From positions 7,314 to 71,313 of the forward strand of contig CAYTOF010000001.1 in the NCBI GenBank assembly GCA_964439435.1: DNA of 64,000 nucleotides. Reading direction: 5' to 3'. Source of the DNA: CAYTOF01 sp964439435. GTDB taxonomy: Bacteria > Bacillota > Clostridia > Oscillospirales > QAMX01. This document shows, piece by piece, positions 1 to 7,641 of the stretch; positions within the stretch are counted from its first letter, which is position 1; every line of letters begins with the position of its first letter. A program made the translations under genes and the position numbers. Under the pieces are notes generated by a model, which saw nothing but the letters and a program-made list of their open reading frames with translations, was not told where the DNA came from and ran no database searches.

Positions 1-187
1 GGCCGCAAAAAAGATATGCATGTGAAAGCCTGCCGGCTTTGGATTGTGCTTTCAAGGTCTGTGTTATATGCGGTTGACCCAATACATCCTCAAAGCACAG
101 AGGTCTCCATTTTCTGTAAAGTGCGCGGTGCATTGCTTTCACTCCTTATAAAAGTGCTCCGGAAAGATTGGTATGAAAATGAGCCGA
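1..187. other. No gene recognised at the left edge
   Basis: I see no credible coding region or RNA here. Short open frames lack ribosome sites and recognisable protein content. A small inverted repeat (AAAGCC, 4-base loop, GGCTTT) lies near position 25-40 and, read on the minus strand, is followed by a loose T-rich stretch. It could end the SRP RNA transcript, but the evidence is weak. Confidence 0.3.
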
Positions 188-330
188 GCGACATAGTGCA
201 GCCCTTTTGAATCCTAACTCTCCGCGGCACACGGTGGATCCCGCTTGATGCTGCTCGGTTCCCCGCCTGACATGGTTGGGCGGGCCGCCATTGCGCGGTG
301 CAGGATGCATAAGGGCTGCACAATGTCGCC
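188..330 (-). ncRNA. ffs: Signal recognition particle RNA (short bacterial form)
   Basis: This is the RNA core of the signal recognition particle; it binds Ffh and targets nascent membrane proteins to FtsY. Read on the minus strand, it contains the hallmark domain IV: GTCAGG, a CGG/CCG stem capped by a GGAA tetraloop, then AGCAGC (about 255-277). The ends pair in a near-perfect 19-bp helix (188-206 with 311-329), which sets the boundaries at about 142 nt. It has no room for the Alu domain of the long Bacillus-type scRNA, so it is the short form. The compensatory apical stem (CGG/CCG instead of the common UCC/GGA) supports real structure. A consensus promoter lies just upstream. Confidence 0.93.
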
Positions 331-342
331 CATGCAAGCGTT

Positions 343-371
343 ATTATAACACACAAAATCAACATTTGCAA
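343..371 (-). promoter_or_regulatory. Sigma-A promoter of the SRP RNA
   Basis: Minus-strand -35 TTGCAA (371-366), 17-bp spacer and perfect -10 TATAAT (348-343). The expected start at about 336-330 falls at the 5' end of the SRP RNA terminal helix. The -35 lies about 20 bp in front of the divergent LUD-domain gene. Confidence 0.8.
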
Positions 372-391
372 TCATCAATGGAGGTATCTTT

Positions 392-1006
392 ATGAAAGTA
401 TCCGACGAAAAAATCAGATCTGTCATCGACAATCTGAACGCGCGACAATTTGTCGCAAAGTATTTCGAAACAAAAGAAGAGGCAGCCCTGGACATCTTGG
501 AGGTGATTTCCAAAGAGGAGACCGTCGGCATAGGCGGCTCTGTCACCATCAATGAGCTTGGTGTATATGATAAACTCATTGAGCGGGGCAATACGGTGTT
601 CTGGCACTGGAAAGAAAAGTCAGGAAAGGATGTTCGCCCCGACGCTCTTATGTCCGATATCTATCTGTGCAGCGCCAACGCCTTGATGGATTCAGGGGAA
701 CCTGTGAGCATTGACGGTGGCGGAAACCGTGTTGCCGCCATGTTTTATGGGCCGAAGCGCTGTATCATAGTGTGTGGTATCAACAAGATTGTGCACGGCT
801 ATGATGCGGCAATTGAACGCATTAAAACCGTCGCTTGTCCGCAAAACGCAAGGCGACTCAACATGAAAACCCCGTGCGCCAAAACCGACCGCTGTCATGA
901 ATGCGCGGCTGATTTGCGCATGTGCAGAGTCACGGTGCGCTATTCCTATCCGATGGTGGGAAGGGAAACCCGTGTTTATCTGGTGGGCGAGTCTCTTGGC
1001 TTTTAA
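392..1006 (+). CDS. LUD-domain (LutC/DUF162-like) protein
   Basis: A 204-residue LUD-domain protein of the family that includes LutC of lactate utilisation. Visible family features are GIGGSVTINELGV (about 46-58), which resembles the glycine-rich loop after the first helix, and a C-terminal half running through NKIVHGYDAAIERI to a Cys-containing tail (CAKTDRCHEC, about 167-176). The ATG is preceded by GGAGG at good spacing. No lutA/lutB-like iron-sulfur partners are adjacent, so a role in lactate oxidation cannot be assumed; stand-alone LUD proteins are common in Clostridia and mostly uncharacterised. The gene ends six bases before a strong bidirectional hairpin and appears monocistronic. Confidence 0.85.
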   Translation: MKVSDEKIRSVIDNLNARQFVAKYFETKEEAALDILEVISKEETVGIGGSVTINELGVYDKLIERGNTVFWHWKEKSGKDVRPDALMSDIYLCSANALMDSGEPVSIDGGGNRVAAMFYGPKRCIIVCGINKIVHGYDAAIERIKTVACPQNARRLNMKTPCAKTDRCHECAADLRMCRVTVRYSYPMVGRETRVYLVGESLGF

Positions 1007-1011
1007 TTAAA

Positions 1012-1053
1012 GGCATAAAAAATCAAAGGGTAAACCCTTTGATTTTTTATGCC
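1012..1053. terminator. Bidirectional hairpin terminator
   Basis: Perfect 19-bp stem (1012-1030 with 1035-1053) and TAAA loop, with an A-run on one side and a T-run on the other. It sits between the converging LUD gene and Gfo/Idh gene, so it can serve both. Confidence 0.9.
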
Positions 1054-1065
1054 TTATTTTTTTCT

Positions 1066-2118
1066 TTAGAAGGGGCCGCTGACGGATTTTCCTGTCTTTT
1101 CGGAGAGGAAAGCAGCGTCAATGACTTTCATCACACGAAGGGATTCTTCGGGCTTGACAATCAGCTCGGCGCCATTGTCAATGACGTCCATGATGTTTTT
1201 GTAGTAATCAGACCAGTCTGTTTTGACTTCGGGCAGCGGGTCTTCCTGGATTGTGTCTTTGTGGCGGGGGGCCATGGTCCTTGTGGGACCGGCTTCGGTG
1301 TAGACAATGTTCTCAGTCCACTCGATCTCGCCCTCTTTGGCACGGACAATTTTACCGTTGCAAGCCCAGTCATTTACGACAAGGGTAGCCCCGTCGCCTT
1401 GAACTTGCCAGCGAGGCAGGTTGACAAAGCAATAGGTGTCCACTTGGATGTGCGCGGAGATACCGTTTTCAAATTCGAGGTACAGCTTGAAGTTGTCGTC
1501 GCATTCGTCGTTGAAGATATACTTCATCTCGACGAAAAGCTCTTTTACCGGAGACTTGACAAGCCACATAACCTGGTCTATAAGGTGAATGCCCCAGTCA
1601 TAGAGCATGCCTCCGCCATTGATTTTCGCACCGCGCCAACCGTGAAGCACGCCGCCGGAACCCTGAACACGATTTTCGATGTAGAAGGGCTTGCCCACCA
1701 AACCTGTGTTGACCGCCTCACGAACGATGCGATAATCCTTGTCCCAACGCCTGTTTTGATGAACTGAGAAAACTTTGCCCGTCTCCTTGGATACGGCGAT
1801 GATCTCCTCAAGTTCTGCTGCGTCCATTGTGACAGGTTTTTCACACACAACATGTTTCCCCGCACGCAGAGCGGCGATTGTCAGATTTTTGTGAAAATTG
1901 TTCGGTGTGGCCACCGTAATGATGTCAATTTCTTTGTCTGAAAGTATTGCCTCGAGGGTTTCATATGCCTTAAGGCCGGCTTTTTCCGCTGCTTCGAGCC
2001 TCTCTGCGCGGATGTCATGAGCCGCAACCACTTCGAGTCCGTCTACCTTTTCGGAGACGCTGCGGTGGTGCCACTCGCCCATTCCGCCATAACCGATAAT
2101 ACCCAACTTATGTCCCAT
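1066..2118 (-). CDS. Gfo/Idh/MocA family NAD(P)-dependent oxidoreductase
   Basis: A 350-residue cytoplasmic oxidoreductase with an N-terminal Rossmann fold and C-terminal alpha/beta dimer domain. Visible signals are the nucleotide-binding LGIIGYGGMGEWHH at the N-terminus, the EKP motif (CEKPVTMD, about 90-97), which supplies the catalytic lysine, and GGGMLYDWGIHLIDQ in the substrate domain with the expected histidine. The start is the ATG at 2118, because AAGGAGAG lies 6-7 bases upstream; a start 8 codons further upstream would place that ribosome site inside the gene. Substrate is unknown; the family oxidises or reduces sugars, inositols and related polyols. It has its own promoter and is bounded by two terminators, so it is a single-gene unit. 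Confidence 0.9.
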   Translation of the reverse strand: MGHKLGIIGYGGMGEWHHRSVSEKVDGLEVVAAHDIRAERLEAAEKAGLKAYETLEAILSDKEIDIITVATPNNFHKNLTIAALRAGKHVVCEKPVTMDAAELEEIIAVSKETGKVFSVHQNRRWDKDYRIVREAVNTGLVGKPFYIENRVQGSGGVLHGWRGAKINGGGMLYDWGIHLIDQVMWLVKSPVKELFVEMKYIFNDECDDNFKLYLEFENGISAHIQVDTYCFVNLPRWQVQGDGATLVVNDWACNGKIVRAKEGEIEWTENIVYTEAGPTRTMAPRHKDTIQEDPLPEVKTDWSDYYKNIMDVIDNGAELIVKPEESLRVMKVIDAAFLSEKTGKSVSGPF

Positions 2119-2159
2119 GATAACTCTCCTTCTTTTTTTCATAGGCCTTTGCCGAAGTC

Positions 2160-2188
2160 ATTATATACTGTTATCGTTTTTATTTCAA
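2160..2188 (-). promoter_or_regulatory. Sigma-A promoter of the Gfo/Idh gene
   Basis: Minus-strand -35 TTGAAA (2188-2183), 17-bp spacer and perfect -10 TATAAT (2165-2160), about 40 bp upstream of the ATG at 2118. Confidence 0.75.
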
Positions 2189-2302
2189 CACCATTTTTAT
2201 TTTTTCTTTTATATTCTCTCTTTTTGACCTTTTTCTACCATATACCATAGAGCCCTTTGTTGATTGAGATCAATACGGCTTTTTTATGGGAAGTGCATTT
2301 TT

Positions 2303-2343
2303 AAGAACAAAAGAGCCGGATATGCCCCGGCTCTTTTGTTCTT
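2303..2343 (-). terminator. Terminator of the rpmH-jag operon
   Basis: A perfect 17-bp stem (2303-2319 with 2327-2343) with a 7-base loop lies 7 bases past the jag stop codon. The stem contains runs of A/T at its base, so it can work in both directions. Confidence 0.88.
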
Positions 2344-2350
2344 TGTTATT

Positions 2351-3103
2351 TTATTTTTCTTCTGTGTTCTTTTCAGAACTTGGTCTTCTTCTTCTTCCGC
2401 CTCTTCCTCCTTGGCCGGAGCGGTTGGACGATGTCCTATTTGGCCTTGCTTGTTTTCCGTCAGCGGATTTATAGGCGATGACAATTCGTCTGTTCGGGTC
2501 TTGACCTGTGGAGTATGTTGTTATACCTGAATACTCCTGAAGGCTGGCGTGAATTATCCTGCGCTCATGGGGCGCCATAGGTTCGAGTGTCATATTGCGT
2601 TTGTTTTTTATCACTTTATCTGCAATTTTCTTTGCTAGACGCTCAAGGGCTTGTTTGCGTTTTTCACGATAATTCTCATAATCAACAACAACTCTTACAT
2701 ACTTATCCGTTTCTCTGTTTACGGCAAGACCTGTAATATACTGCAGGGCGTCAAGGGTTTCACCCCGTTTGCCGATAAGCAGGCCCATATCTTCGCCTTC
2801 GAGTTTCACCTCGACGCTGTCTTCTGTGGGTTGTTTCGCCTCTGCGCGGGCATTTATTTCCATGATTTCAAAAATACCGTTTAAAAAATCCTCCGCCTTG
2901 CGGTAAACCAACTCTTCATAATAAACGCGTACTTTAGCCCACACACCGCCAAGTCCTAAAAATCCCGATTTTCCTCTTTCCAATAACTCGTAGGTAACAT
3001 CTTCGCGCTCGCAATTGATCATTCCCAAGGCGTTTTGTATTGCGACTTCCAGCGCTTCGTTTATATTGCGCGCGACTCCTTCGGCGTCAATATATTTTTT
3101 CAT
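2351..3103 (-). CDS. jag: Jag (KhpB/EloR) RNA-binding protein
   Basis: A 250-residue RNA-binding protein of the Jag/SpoIIIJ-associated family; homologues in other Firmicutes act in post-transcriptional control of cell elongation with KhpA. The order is a Jag-N domain (1-52, with GKSGFLGLGG), a KH domain (about 78-155, loop GLLIGKRGE at 107-115) and an R3H domain (about 160-222, HERRIIHAS at 179-187). The tail is first Gly/Arg-rich, then acidic, and probably disordered. Start: AAAGGAGAG lies 6 bases before the ATG. It overlaps the yidC end by 4 bases (ATGA), so the two are translationally coupled, and it is the last gene of the rpmH-rnpA-yidD-yidC-jag operon. Confidence 0.95.
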   Translation of the reverse strand: MKKYIDAEGVARNINEALEVAIQNALGMINCEREDVTYELLERGKSGFLGLGGVWAKVRVYYEELVYRKAEDFLNGIFEIMEINARAEAKQPTEDSVEVKLEGEDMGLLIGKRGETLDALQYITGLAVNRETDKYVRVVVDYENYREKRKQALERLAKKIADKVIKNKRNMTLEPMAPHERRIIHASLQEYSGITTYSTGQDPNRRIVIAYKSADGKQARPNRTSSNRSGQGGRGGRRRRPSSEKNTEEK

Positions 3104-4155
3104 TGCGACTCTCCTTTGTTGTCCGGGGTTTCGCCACCCGTTTCCTCGTTTTTAACCGTTCCTGTGGTTTCAATAGCCGGCTTTTTCTCTTTTACATGCT
3201 CGGGCAAGCCTTTCCCGTATTTTTTGCGTGCGACTTTCATCAACAACGGTTCCTGTATCGCCGAGGCTATGTTGTTCACTATCCAATAAAGCGTCACGCC
3301 TGCCGGAAGGGCAAATCCAATAAACAGAGACATAAGAGGCATGAAATAGATCATGGTTTTTGCCGACTTTGCCGCATTTGCCGTTGCCTCTGTCTGTACA
3401 GCCCCGGCCGGGTTGTTGTATTTTTGTGTCAACCAACTCATGCCAAAGGCACTCAAAGCCGAGAGTATGGGCAAGATTACCAACAGGTTGATGGGTCTGT
3501 ATGAAGGCATTTCCCCAAGGTCCAAGCCAAGAAACGGAAATCGGATCTCGAACATATTACTCGTGTCATAGGGGATTCTGTTTTCTCCCGTAGCTTCATT
3601 TTTATATTTTGTGAGGGAGTCAAGATTGCCACCCAGTGCCTGTGCCAGATTCAGCTCATTTACCTTTTTTGTTTCCACTTGCTTTCCAAGTGTTTCTATC
3701 CAGATTTCGCTCTTTTCGGTCTCGTGCAAATACATGCCCGCCTTATCCATATCGACAATATCCTGGGCAACCTGGTTAACTTGGTTTGCATTCATAGTCA
3801 TAAGATAGCTAACGGGGCGATAGACAACCCCATATAAGCCGAGCACAACCACAAGAACCAGAATTGTGGGCAGGCAACCGCCGAGCATGGAGACACCCTC
3901 GTCTTTATACAGTTTTTGAACAGCTTCAGTGTATTTTTGCTTGTCGCCCTTGTGTTTTTTCTCCAGTTCCGCCATCTTTGGCGCTATTCGCTGTTGGTCG
4001 AGCATGCCTTTTTTGCTTTTCAGCTGAAGCGGAAACACCAATGCCTTTGTGATAAAAGCAAAAATTATAATTGCAACACCGAAGTTGTTTGTTATCAGTG
4101 TCATTATGCTGCGCATTATAAGCGCAAATAAATCAGTTACGAGAGGGATGTTCAT
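3100..4155 (-). CDS. yidC: YidC/OxaA/SpoIIIJ membrane protein insertase
   Basis: Inserts and folds membrane proteins, alone or with SecYEG. The 351-residue protein has the Oxa1 fold: a first core helix (about 24-43), a charged cytoplasmic hairpin rich in Lys (45-80), helices at about 93-112, 225-245 and 270-310, and a basic C-terminal tail suited to ribosome contact. The hydrophilic-groove positive charge in the first core helix is Lys37 (ITKALVFPL) where many bacterial YidC proteins have Arg. There is no lipobox cysteine, unlike B. subtilis SpoIIIJ. An insert at about 125-215 between the first two core segments is longer than in the smallest Gram-positive homologues. Coupled to jag by overlap. 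Confidence 0.95.
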   Translation of the reverse strand: MNIPLVTDLFALIMRSIMTLITNNFGVAIIIFAFITKALVFPLQLKSKKGMLDQQRIAPKMAELEKKHKGDKQKYTEAVQKLYKDEGVSMLGGCLPTILVLVVVLGLYGVVYRPVSYLMTMNANQVNQVAQDIVDMDKAGMYLHETEKSEIWIETLGKQVETKKVNELNLAQALGGNLDSLTKYKNEATGENRIPYDTSNMFEIRFPFLGLDLGEMPSYRPINLLVILPILSALSAFGMSWLTQKYNNPAGAVQTEATANAAKSAKTMIYFMPLMSLFIGFALPAGVTLYWIVNNIASAIQEPLLMKVARKKYGKGLPEHVKEKKPAIETTGTVKNEETGGETPDNKGESQ

Positions 4156-4220
4156 TCCTGTCGTTCTCCTTCATTTAAGAGCGTTGATTTCGGTTGGTTT
4201 CACAAATGGTTGCCGCATTC

Positions 4221-4430
4221 TCACGGAACCGGATCATATCCCCCTCGACAAAATGGATTACATCTGAAAATACGCCGCAGTGCAAGCCAACCACCCTTGA
4301 TTGCGCCGTGTTTTTCTATTGCCTGAGATGCGTAGACCGAACAGGAGGGGATAAACCTGCAGCAGGGTCTTTTGCCCGGCGATATCTTTTCCTGATAAAA
4401 CTTAATCAGACCCAGCAAAATTTTTTTCAT
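4221..4430 (-). CDS. yidD: YidD membrane protein insertion efficiency factor
   Basis: A 69-residue protein of the YidD family, which helps YidC-dependent insertion at the inner membrane face. It has the family pattern: an amphipathic N-terminus (MKKILLGLIKFYQEKISPG), the cysteine-rich core CCRFIPSCSVYASQAIEKHG, and the closing RCNPFCRGGYDPVP. It lies between rnpA and yidC in the usual order, with a ribosome site AAAGGTG ahead of the ATG. Confidence 0.95.
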   Translation of the reverse strand: MKKILLGLIKFYQEKISPGKRPCCRFIPSCSVYASQAIEKHGAIKGGWLALRRIFRCNPFCRGGYDPVP

Positions 4431-4474
4431 TCTTCAGCCGCACCTTTTTGCGCATTTACGCTGCGCCAATCGCA

Positions 4475-4831
4475 TCAGCTCCGGTCATTGTCACTGTTTT
4501 TTAGCCTTGCGGTTTTGAACAGCTCGCTCAGTTCTTGTTGCATTTCATCATATGTGCATCTCGCAGCACCAACCCGCGCCACAATCACCAAATCAAAACC
4601 CGGAGCCATGCGGGACTCCTCTAAACGATAAATCTCCCTTATCCTGCGGCGAATTTTATTGCGTTTAACCGCTCCGCCGAGCTTGGTCCCGACGGTAATT
4701 CCAAGCCTCGACACAGCGGCGTTGCCACTGTGTCTGTAATAAAGGGCAAAATTTTTGGAGACTTTTCGTCTTCCGCGGTTGTACAGCCGTTTAAAGTCCC
4801 TGTTTTGTTTTAATGATTCTGTAAAGCGCAT
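4475..4831 (-). CDS. rnpA: Ribonuclease P protein component
   Basis: Protein subunit of RNase P, which trims tRNA 5' leaders together with the RNA encoded at 19252-19642. The 118-residue protein begins RFTESLKQNRDFKRLY and carries the RNR motif region (GGAVKRNKIRRRIREIYR, about 55-72) that binds the RNA. The ATG at 4831 is chosen because GGGAGG lies 4-5 bases upstream; a GTG five codons earlier would include that site in the coding region. Located directly after rpmH, as in most bacteria. Confidence 0.95.
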   Translation of the reverse strand: MRFTESLKQNRDFKRLYNRGRRKVSKNFALYYRHSGNAAVSRLGITVGTKLGGAVKRNKIRRRIREIYRLEESRMAPGFDLVIVARVGAARCTYDEMQQELSELFKTARLKNSDNDRS

Positions 4832-4886
4832 GGCTCCTCCCAACACAGGCCTTGCAAGCCGCGCCTCCGCGATGTGAGAACACGGC

Positions 4887-5021
4887 TTAATGGGTCAGTC
4901 TTACTCTGCCCTTTAGGCGCCTGCGTGCCAGGATTCTCCTGCCGTTGGACGTGCGCATACGTTTGCGGAAACCCGCTTCTTTGCTTCTTTGCCTTTTCTT
5001 AGGCTGATAAGTCCTTAACAA
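4887..5021 (-). CDS. rpmH: 50S ribosomal protein L34
   Basis: A 44-residue basic ribosomal protein of the large subunit. The sequence begins MLRTYQPKKRQRSKEAGFR and ends with the typical RILARRRLKGRVRLTH, so it is complete. The start codon is TTG (5021-5019), fixed by an excellent GGAGGTGA 4-7 bases upstream. A consensus promoter lies about 70 bp upstream. It is the first gene of the rpmH-rnpA-yidD-yidC-jag operon. Confidence 0.96.
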   Translation of the reverse strand: MLRTYQPKKRQRSKEAGFRKRMRTSNGRRILARRRLKGRVRLTH

Positions 5022-5087
5022 ATCGTCACCTCCATTGCATATGCTCTTTGGCGTGCGTTATTTATAGCGCGCTCGGCATAGATATTT

Positions 5088-5117
5088 ATTATATATCATT
5101 ACTTTACGCTCTGTCAA
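5088..5117 (-). promoter_or_regulatory. Promoter of the rpmH operon
   Basis: Minus-strand -35 TTGACA (5117-5112, perfect), 18-bp spacer and -10 TATAAT (5093-5088, perfect). A strong promoter fits a ribosomal-protein operon. Confidence 0.85.
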
Positions 5118-5176
5118 GATTTAAATATTTTCGTGTTTGAATGACTTTTTGATTTCTATTTTTTTCTGTGTAATTC

Positions 5177-6088
5177 TTAGGGCTGTGGTATCAAAAACTG
5201 TAGTTTTTGAGAAGACATTTTTATATCCACTGTATCCGTCTTCATTATCTCACCGTCTATATTGACAGGCAAGGTATTTTTCGACTTCAGGAACAATGTG
5301 CTGCCTTCAAGTTTCGTAAAATACTTCATAAGATCCCTGTATCTGCCTTTTTTGTAAGCTCCCACGGCTCTGGCCACGACAAATCTTGAAAGTTTTCTAA
5401 TCAGTAAAAAATCTAAAACACCGTCGCTGGGGTCTGCTTCCGGCACCGGATTAAAACTACCGCCGTAGTAGCTCCCATTTGCTGCCACAACTATGACATA
5501 GGTTCCGTCAAGGTTTTCGCCGTTTATTATCAAATCATACTTCTGATTGATCTTTTTAAACAGATTTATCATCATTGAAACCATATAGGCCCCGCTGCCC
5601 GAAACCCAAGGGATTTTTCGCACACTTGTCACATCGGCAGCTATGCGTGCATCAAGGCCCACGGAGCAAATATTTAGAGCATATCTCCCCGAACACTCTA
5701 TCAGATTGATCTCGCGGGCATCTCCTGCCAAAAGTGATAAAATGTCTTTATAATAAGAGCTTTCCACGCCTAAGGATTTAATGAAGTCATTGCCCGATCC
5801 GCAAGGATAGTGCGTCACATAGACTTTTTCAAATCCCGCGGCACCATTTACCACTTCATTCAGTGTGCCGTCTCCGCCGCAAGCGATGAAAAGGATTTCT
5901 TTCCTTTGATTTTCCTTTGCATATGTGCGCACATACCTTTCGCCGTCTCTGGGTGCTGTTGTTTGATAGATATGATACAGCAGATCTGTCCCATTGAGAG
6001 CTTCTTTTATTCTGGCTTCAACAAGCAAGCTTTCGCCCTTGCCTGCCACAGGATTTATGATAAAGACATTCTCTCGTTGATTGCTCAT
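5177..6088 (-). CDS. Diacylglycerol kinase-like lipid kinase (YegS/DgkB family)
   Basis: A soluble or membrane-associated lipid kinase that phosphorylates diacylglycerol or a related lipid with ATP. The phosphate-binding VFIINPVAGKGES is at the N-terminus, the ATP-site GGDGTLNEVVNG at about 68-79, then CGSGNDFIKSLG and, in the C-terminal half, NGSYYGGSFNPVPEADPSDGVLD. I start at the ATG at 6088 because the family begins just ahead of the NPxAG motif; an open frame continues 31 codons upstream to a GTG at 6181, without a properly spaced ribosome site. Its position between rpmH and dnaA is unusual, since that gap is usually empty or holds the origin. It reads away from dnaA. Confidence 0.88.
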   Translation of the reverse strand: MSNQRENVFIINPVAGKGESLLVEARIKEALNGTDLLYHIYQTTAPRDGERYVRTYAKENQRKEILFIACGGDGTLNEVVNGAAGFEKVYVTHYPCGSGNDFIKSLGVESSYYKDILSLLAGDAREINLIECSGRYALNICSVGLDARIAADVTSVRKIPWVSGSGAYMVSMMINLFKKINQKYDLIINGENLDGTYVIVVAANGSYYGGSFNPVPEADPSDGVLDFLLIRKLSRFVVARAVGAYKKGRYRDLMKYFTKLEGSTLFLKSKNTLPVNIDGEIMKTDTVDIKMSSQKLQFLIPQP

Positions 6089-6247
6089 TTTGACCACTAC
6101 CCAATTTATTATTTTATCCATAAAAGTATAGCACATGGTTCGCATGTTTTCAATAACAGCTTTAAAGTATAAATTTTTCACATTTTTCCAAGGCTCGCCC
6201 TCCTGTGAAAAACCACATTGAAATCCTCTGTAAAAGGTGGATTTTAT

Positions 6248-6283
6248 TTGCTTTTTGCATCAAAATCTGTTATTATATATAAG
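6248..6283 (+). promoter_or_regulatory. Overlapping promoters of dnaA
   Basis: Two overlapping matches share this stretch: TTGCTT (6248-6253), 17-bp spacer, TATTAT (6271-6276); and TTGCAT (6255-6260), 17-bp spacer, TATAAG (6278-6283). Either places the start just ahead of the dnaA ribosome site. Weak DnaA-box-like words (TGTGAAAAA near 6206, GGTGGATTT near 6235) lie upstream and could allow autoregulation. Confidence 0.6.
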
Positions 6284-6312
6284 GTATATTTTTATAGAAA
6301 GGTGGAGGTTTT

Positions 6313-7641
6313 TTGCGCTCAGCCGATGATGTTCTAAAGGGCCTGCTAAAATTGCTCGAGCGGGACCTTCAGAAAATTACAATCGATATTTGGTTTCAAG
6401 ATGCAAAAGCAGTCGCGCTTCGGCAGGACTGCTTTATAATACGCACAAGCACACCTTACAAAAAAGACACTATTCTATCCCGATATGGTGCGCTGGTCAA
6501 AAAAACACTGGCGGAGATGTTTTCCGCCGATATGGAATTTTATGTTTTGGACGCAGACGAAGAGGCTCCTCAATCAGAGAGCCCTACAACAGCGGTACAT
6601 ACCGCCGACCTAGAAGAACGATACACATTTGACAACTTCATTGTCGGAGCGTCCAACCGATTTGCCCATGCCGCTGCCTTAGCAGTGGCAAGCAATCCCG
6701 CCCGTTCATACAATCCTCTTGTCATCTACGGCGGATCAGGACTTGGCAAAACCCATCTTATGAAAGCCATCTCCAACACTTTACGGCGAAATATTCCGAC
6801 TTTCAGGATAATCTATATGAAAGTTGAAGACTTCATGAATGAATATGTGAACAACCTTAGAAACAAAATGGAAATGGAGGAGTTTCGCAGCAAATACCGC
6901 GTCGCAGATATTTTACTCGTCGATGACATTCAGTTTATTGCCGGAAAGGAGATGTTAAAAGAGGAGTTTTTCCACACAATAGACACCCTTTTTGACTCTC
7001 ACAAACAGGTGGTTTTGACCTCTGACCGTCCTCCCCGTGAAATACTGACGTTGGACAAGAGGCTCCTTTCGCGCTTTGAGATGGGATTGCTTGCAGACAT
7101 ACAACCACCTGACTATGAGACAAGGATAGCCATATTAAAACAAAAATCCGAAAAACTAAGACTTTCCCTGCCCGACAACCTTTTAAAGGTCATAGCTACA
7201 AATGTCACGGCTAATATAAGGCAGCTTGAGGGCATTATAAACCACATAAATGCCGACCATCAGCTTGAGGGCTGTCCTGTCAATATGGAACTCGTGCGAA
7301 GAGCCATCAAAGACATCTTTATCGGCTCCGGCGCAAAGCCCACAGCCCCCCTTATAATCGAAGAGGTCTGCAGGTATTACAACATCACTCCTGAGCGCAT
7401 TAAAGACAAATCGCAAAGCAAAGAAGTTGTCTTGCCTCGACATGTAGCCAGTTACATCATACAACAACTGACAGACCTTTCCTTGGCAGATATAGGAAAA
7501 GAGCTTGGCGGAAGACACCACACAACCATCTTGTCCTCCATCGACCGTGTGAAGAACATGATGAGAGAGGATCAAGACTTTAAAAACTCAGTGACAGACC
7601 TAATCAACAACTTAAGCGAGATAGACATTTCCACAATATAA
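6313..7641 (+). CDS. dnaA: Chromosomal replication initiator DnaA
   Basis: Binds DnaA boxes and opens the origin. The 442-residue protein has domain I (about 1-70), a short linker (75-103), the AAA+ domain III with Walker A GGSGLGKTH (140-148) and Walker B LLVDD (201-205), and DNA-binding domain IV (about 347-442). The helix-turn-helix signature reads GGRHHTTI (399-406); the usual form is GGRDHTTV, so the base-contacting Asp is His402 here. The start is TTG at 6313, placed by GGTGGAGG 5-6 bases upstream. The last 15 bases overlap the first DnaA-box-like word of the putative origin. Confidence 0.97.
   Translation: MRSADDVLKGLLKLLERDLQKITIDIWFQDAKAVALRQDCFIIRTSTPYKKDTILSRYGALVKKTLAEMFSADMEFYVLDADEEAPQSESPTTAVHTADLEERYTFDNFIVGASNRFAHAAALAVASNPARSYNPLVIYGGSGLGKTHLMKAISNTLRRNIPTFRIIYMKVEDFMNEYVNNLRNKMEMEEFRSKYRVADILLVDDIQFIAGKEMLKEEFFHTIDTLFDSHKQVVLTSDRPPREILTLDKRLLSRFEMGLLADIQPPDYETRIAILKQKSEKLRLSLPDNLLKVIATNVTANIRQLEGIINHINADHQLEGCPVNMELVRRAIKDIFIGSGAKPTAPLIIEEVCRYYNITPERIKDKSQSKEVVLPRHVASYIIQQLTDLSLADIGKELGGRHHTTILSSIDRVKNMMREDQDFKNSVTDLINNLSEIDISTI

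Noticed and set aside
6182..6312. A second origin half upstream of dnaA
   Set aside because: Only two poor DnaA-box-like words are present and there is no trio or AT-only tract, so the dnaA-dnaN gap is the better candidate.
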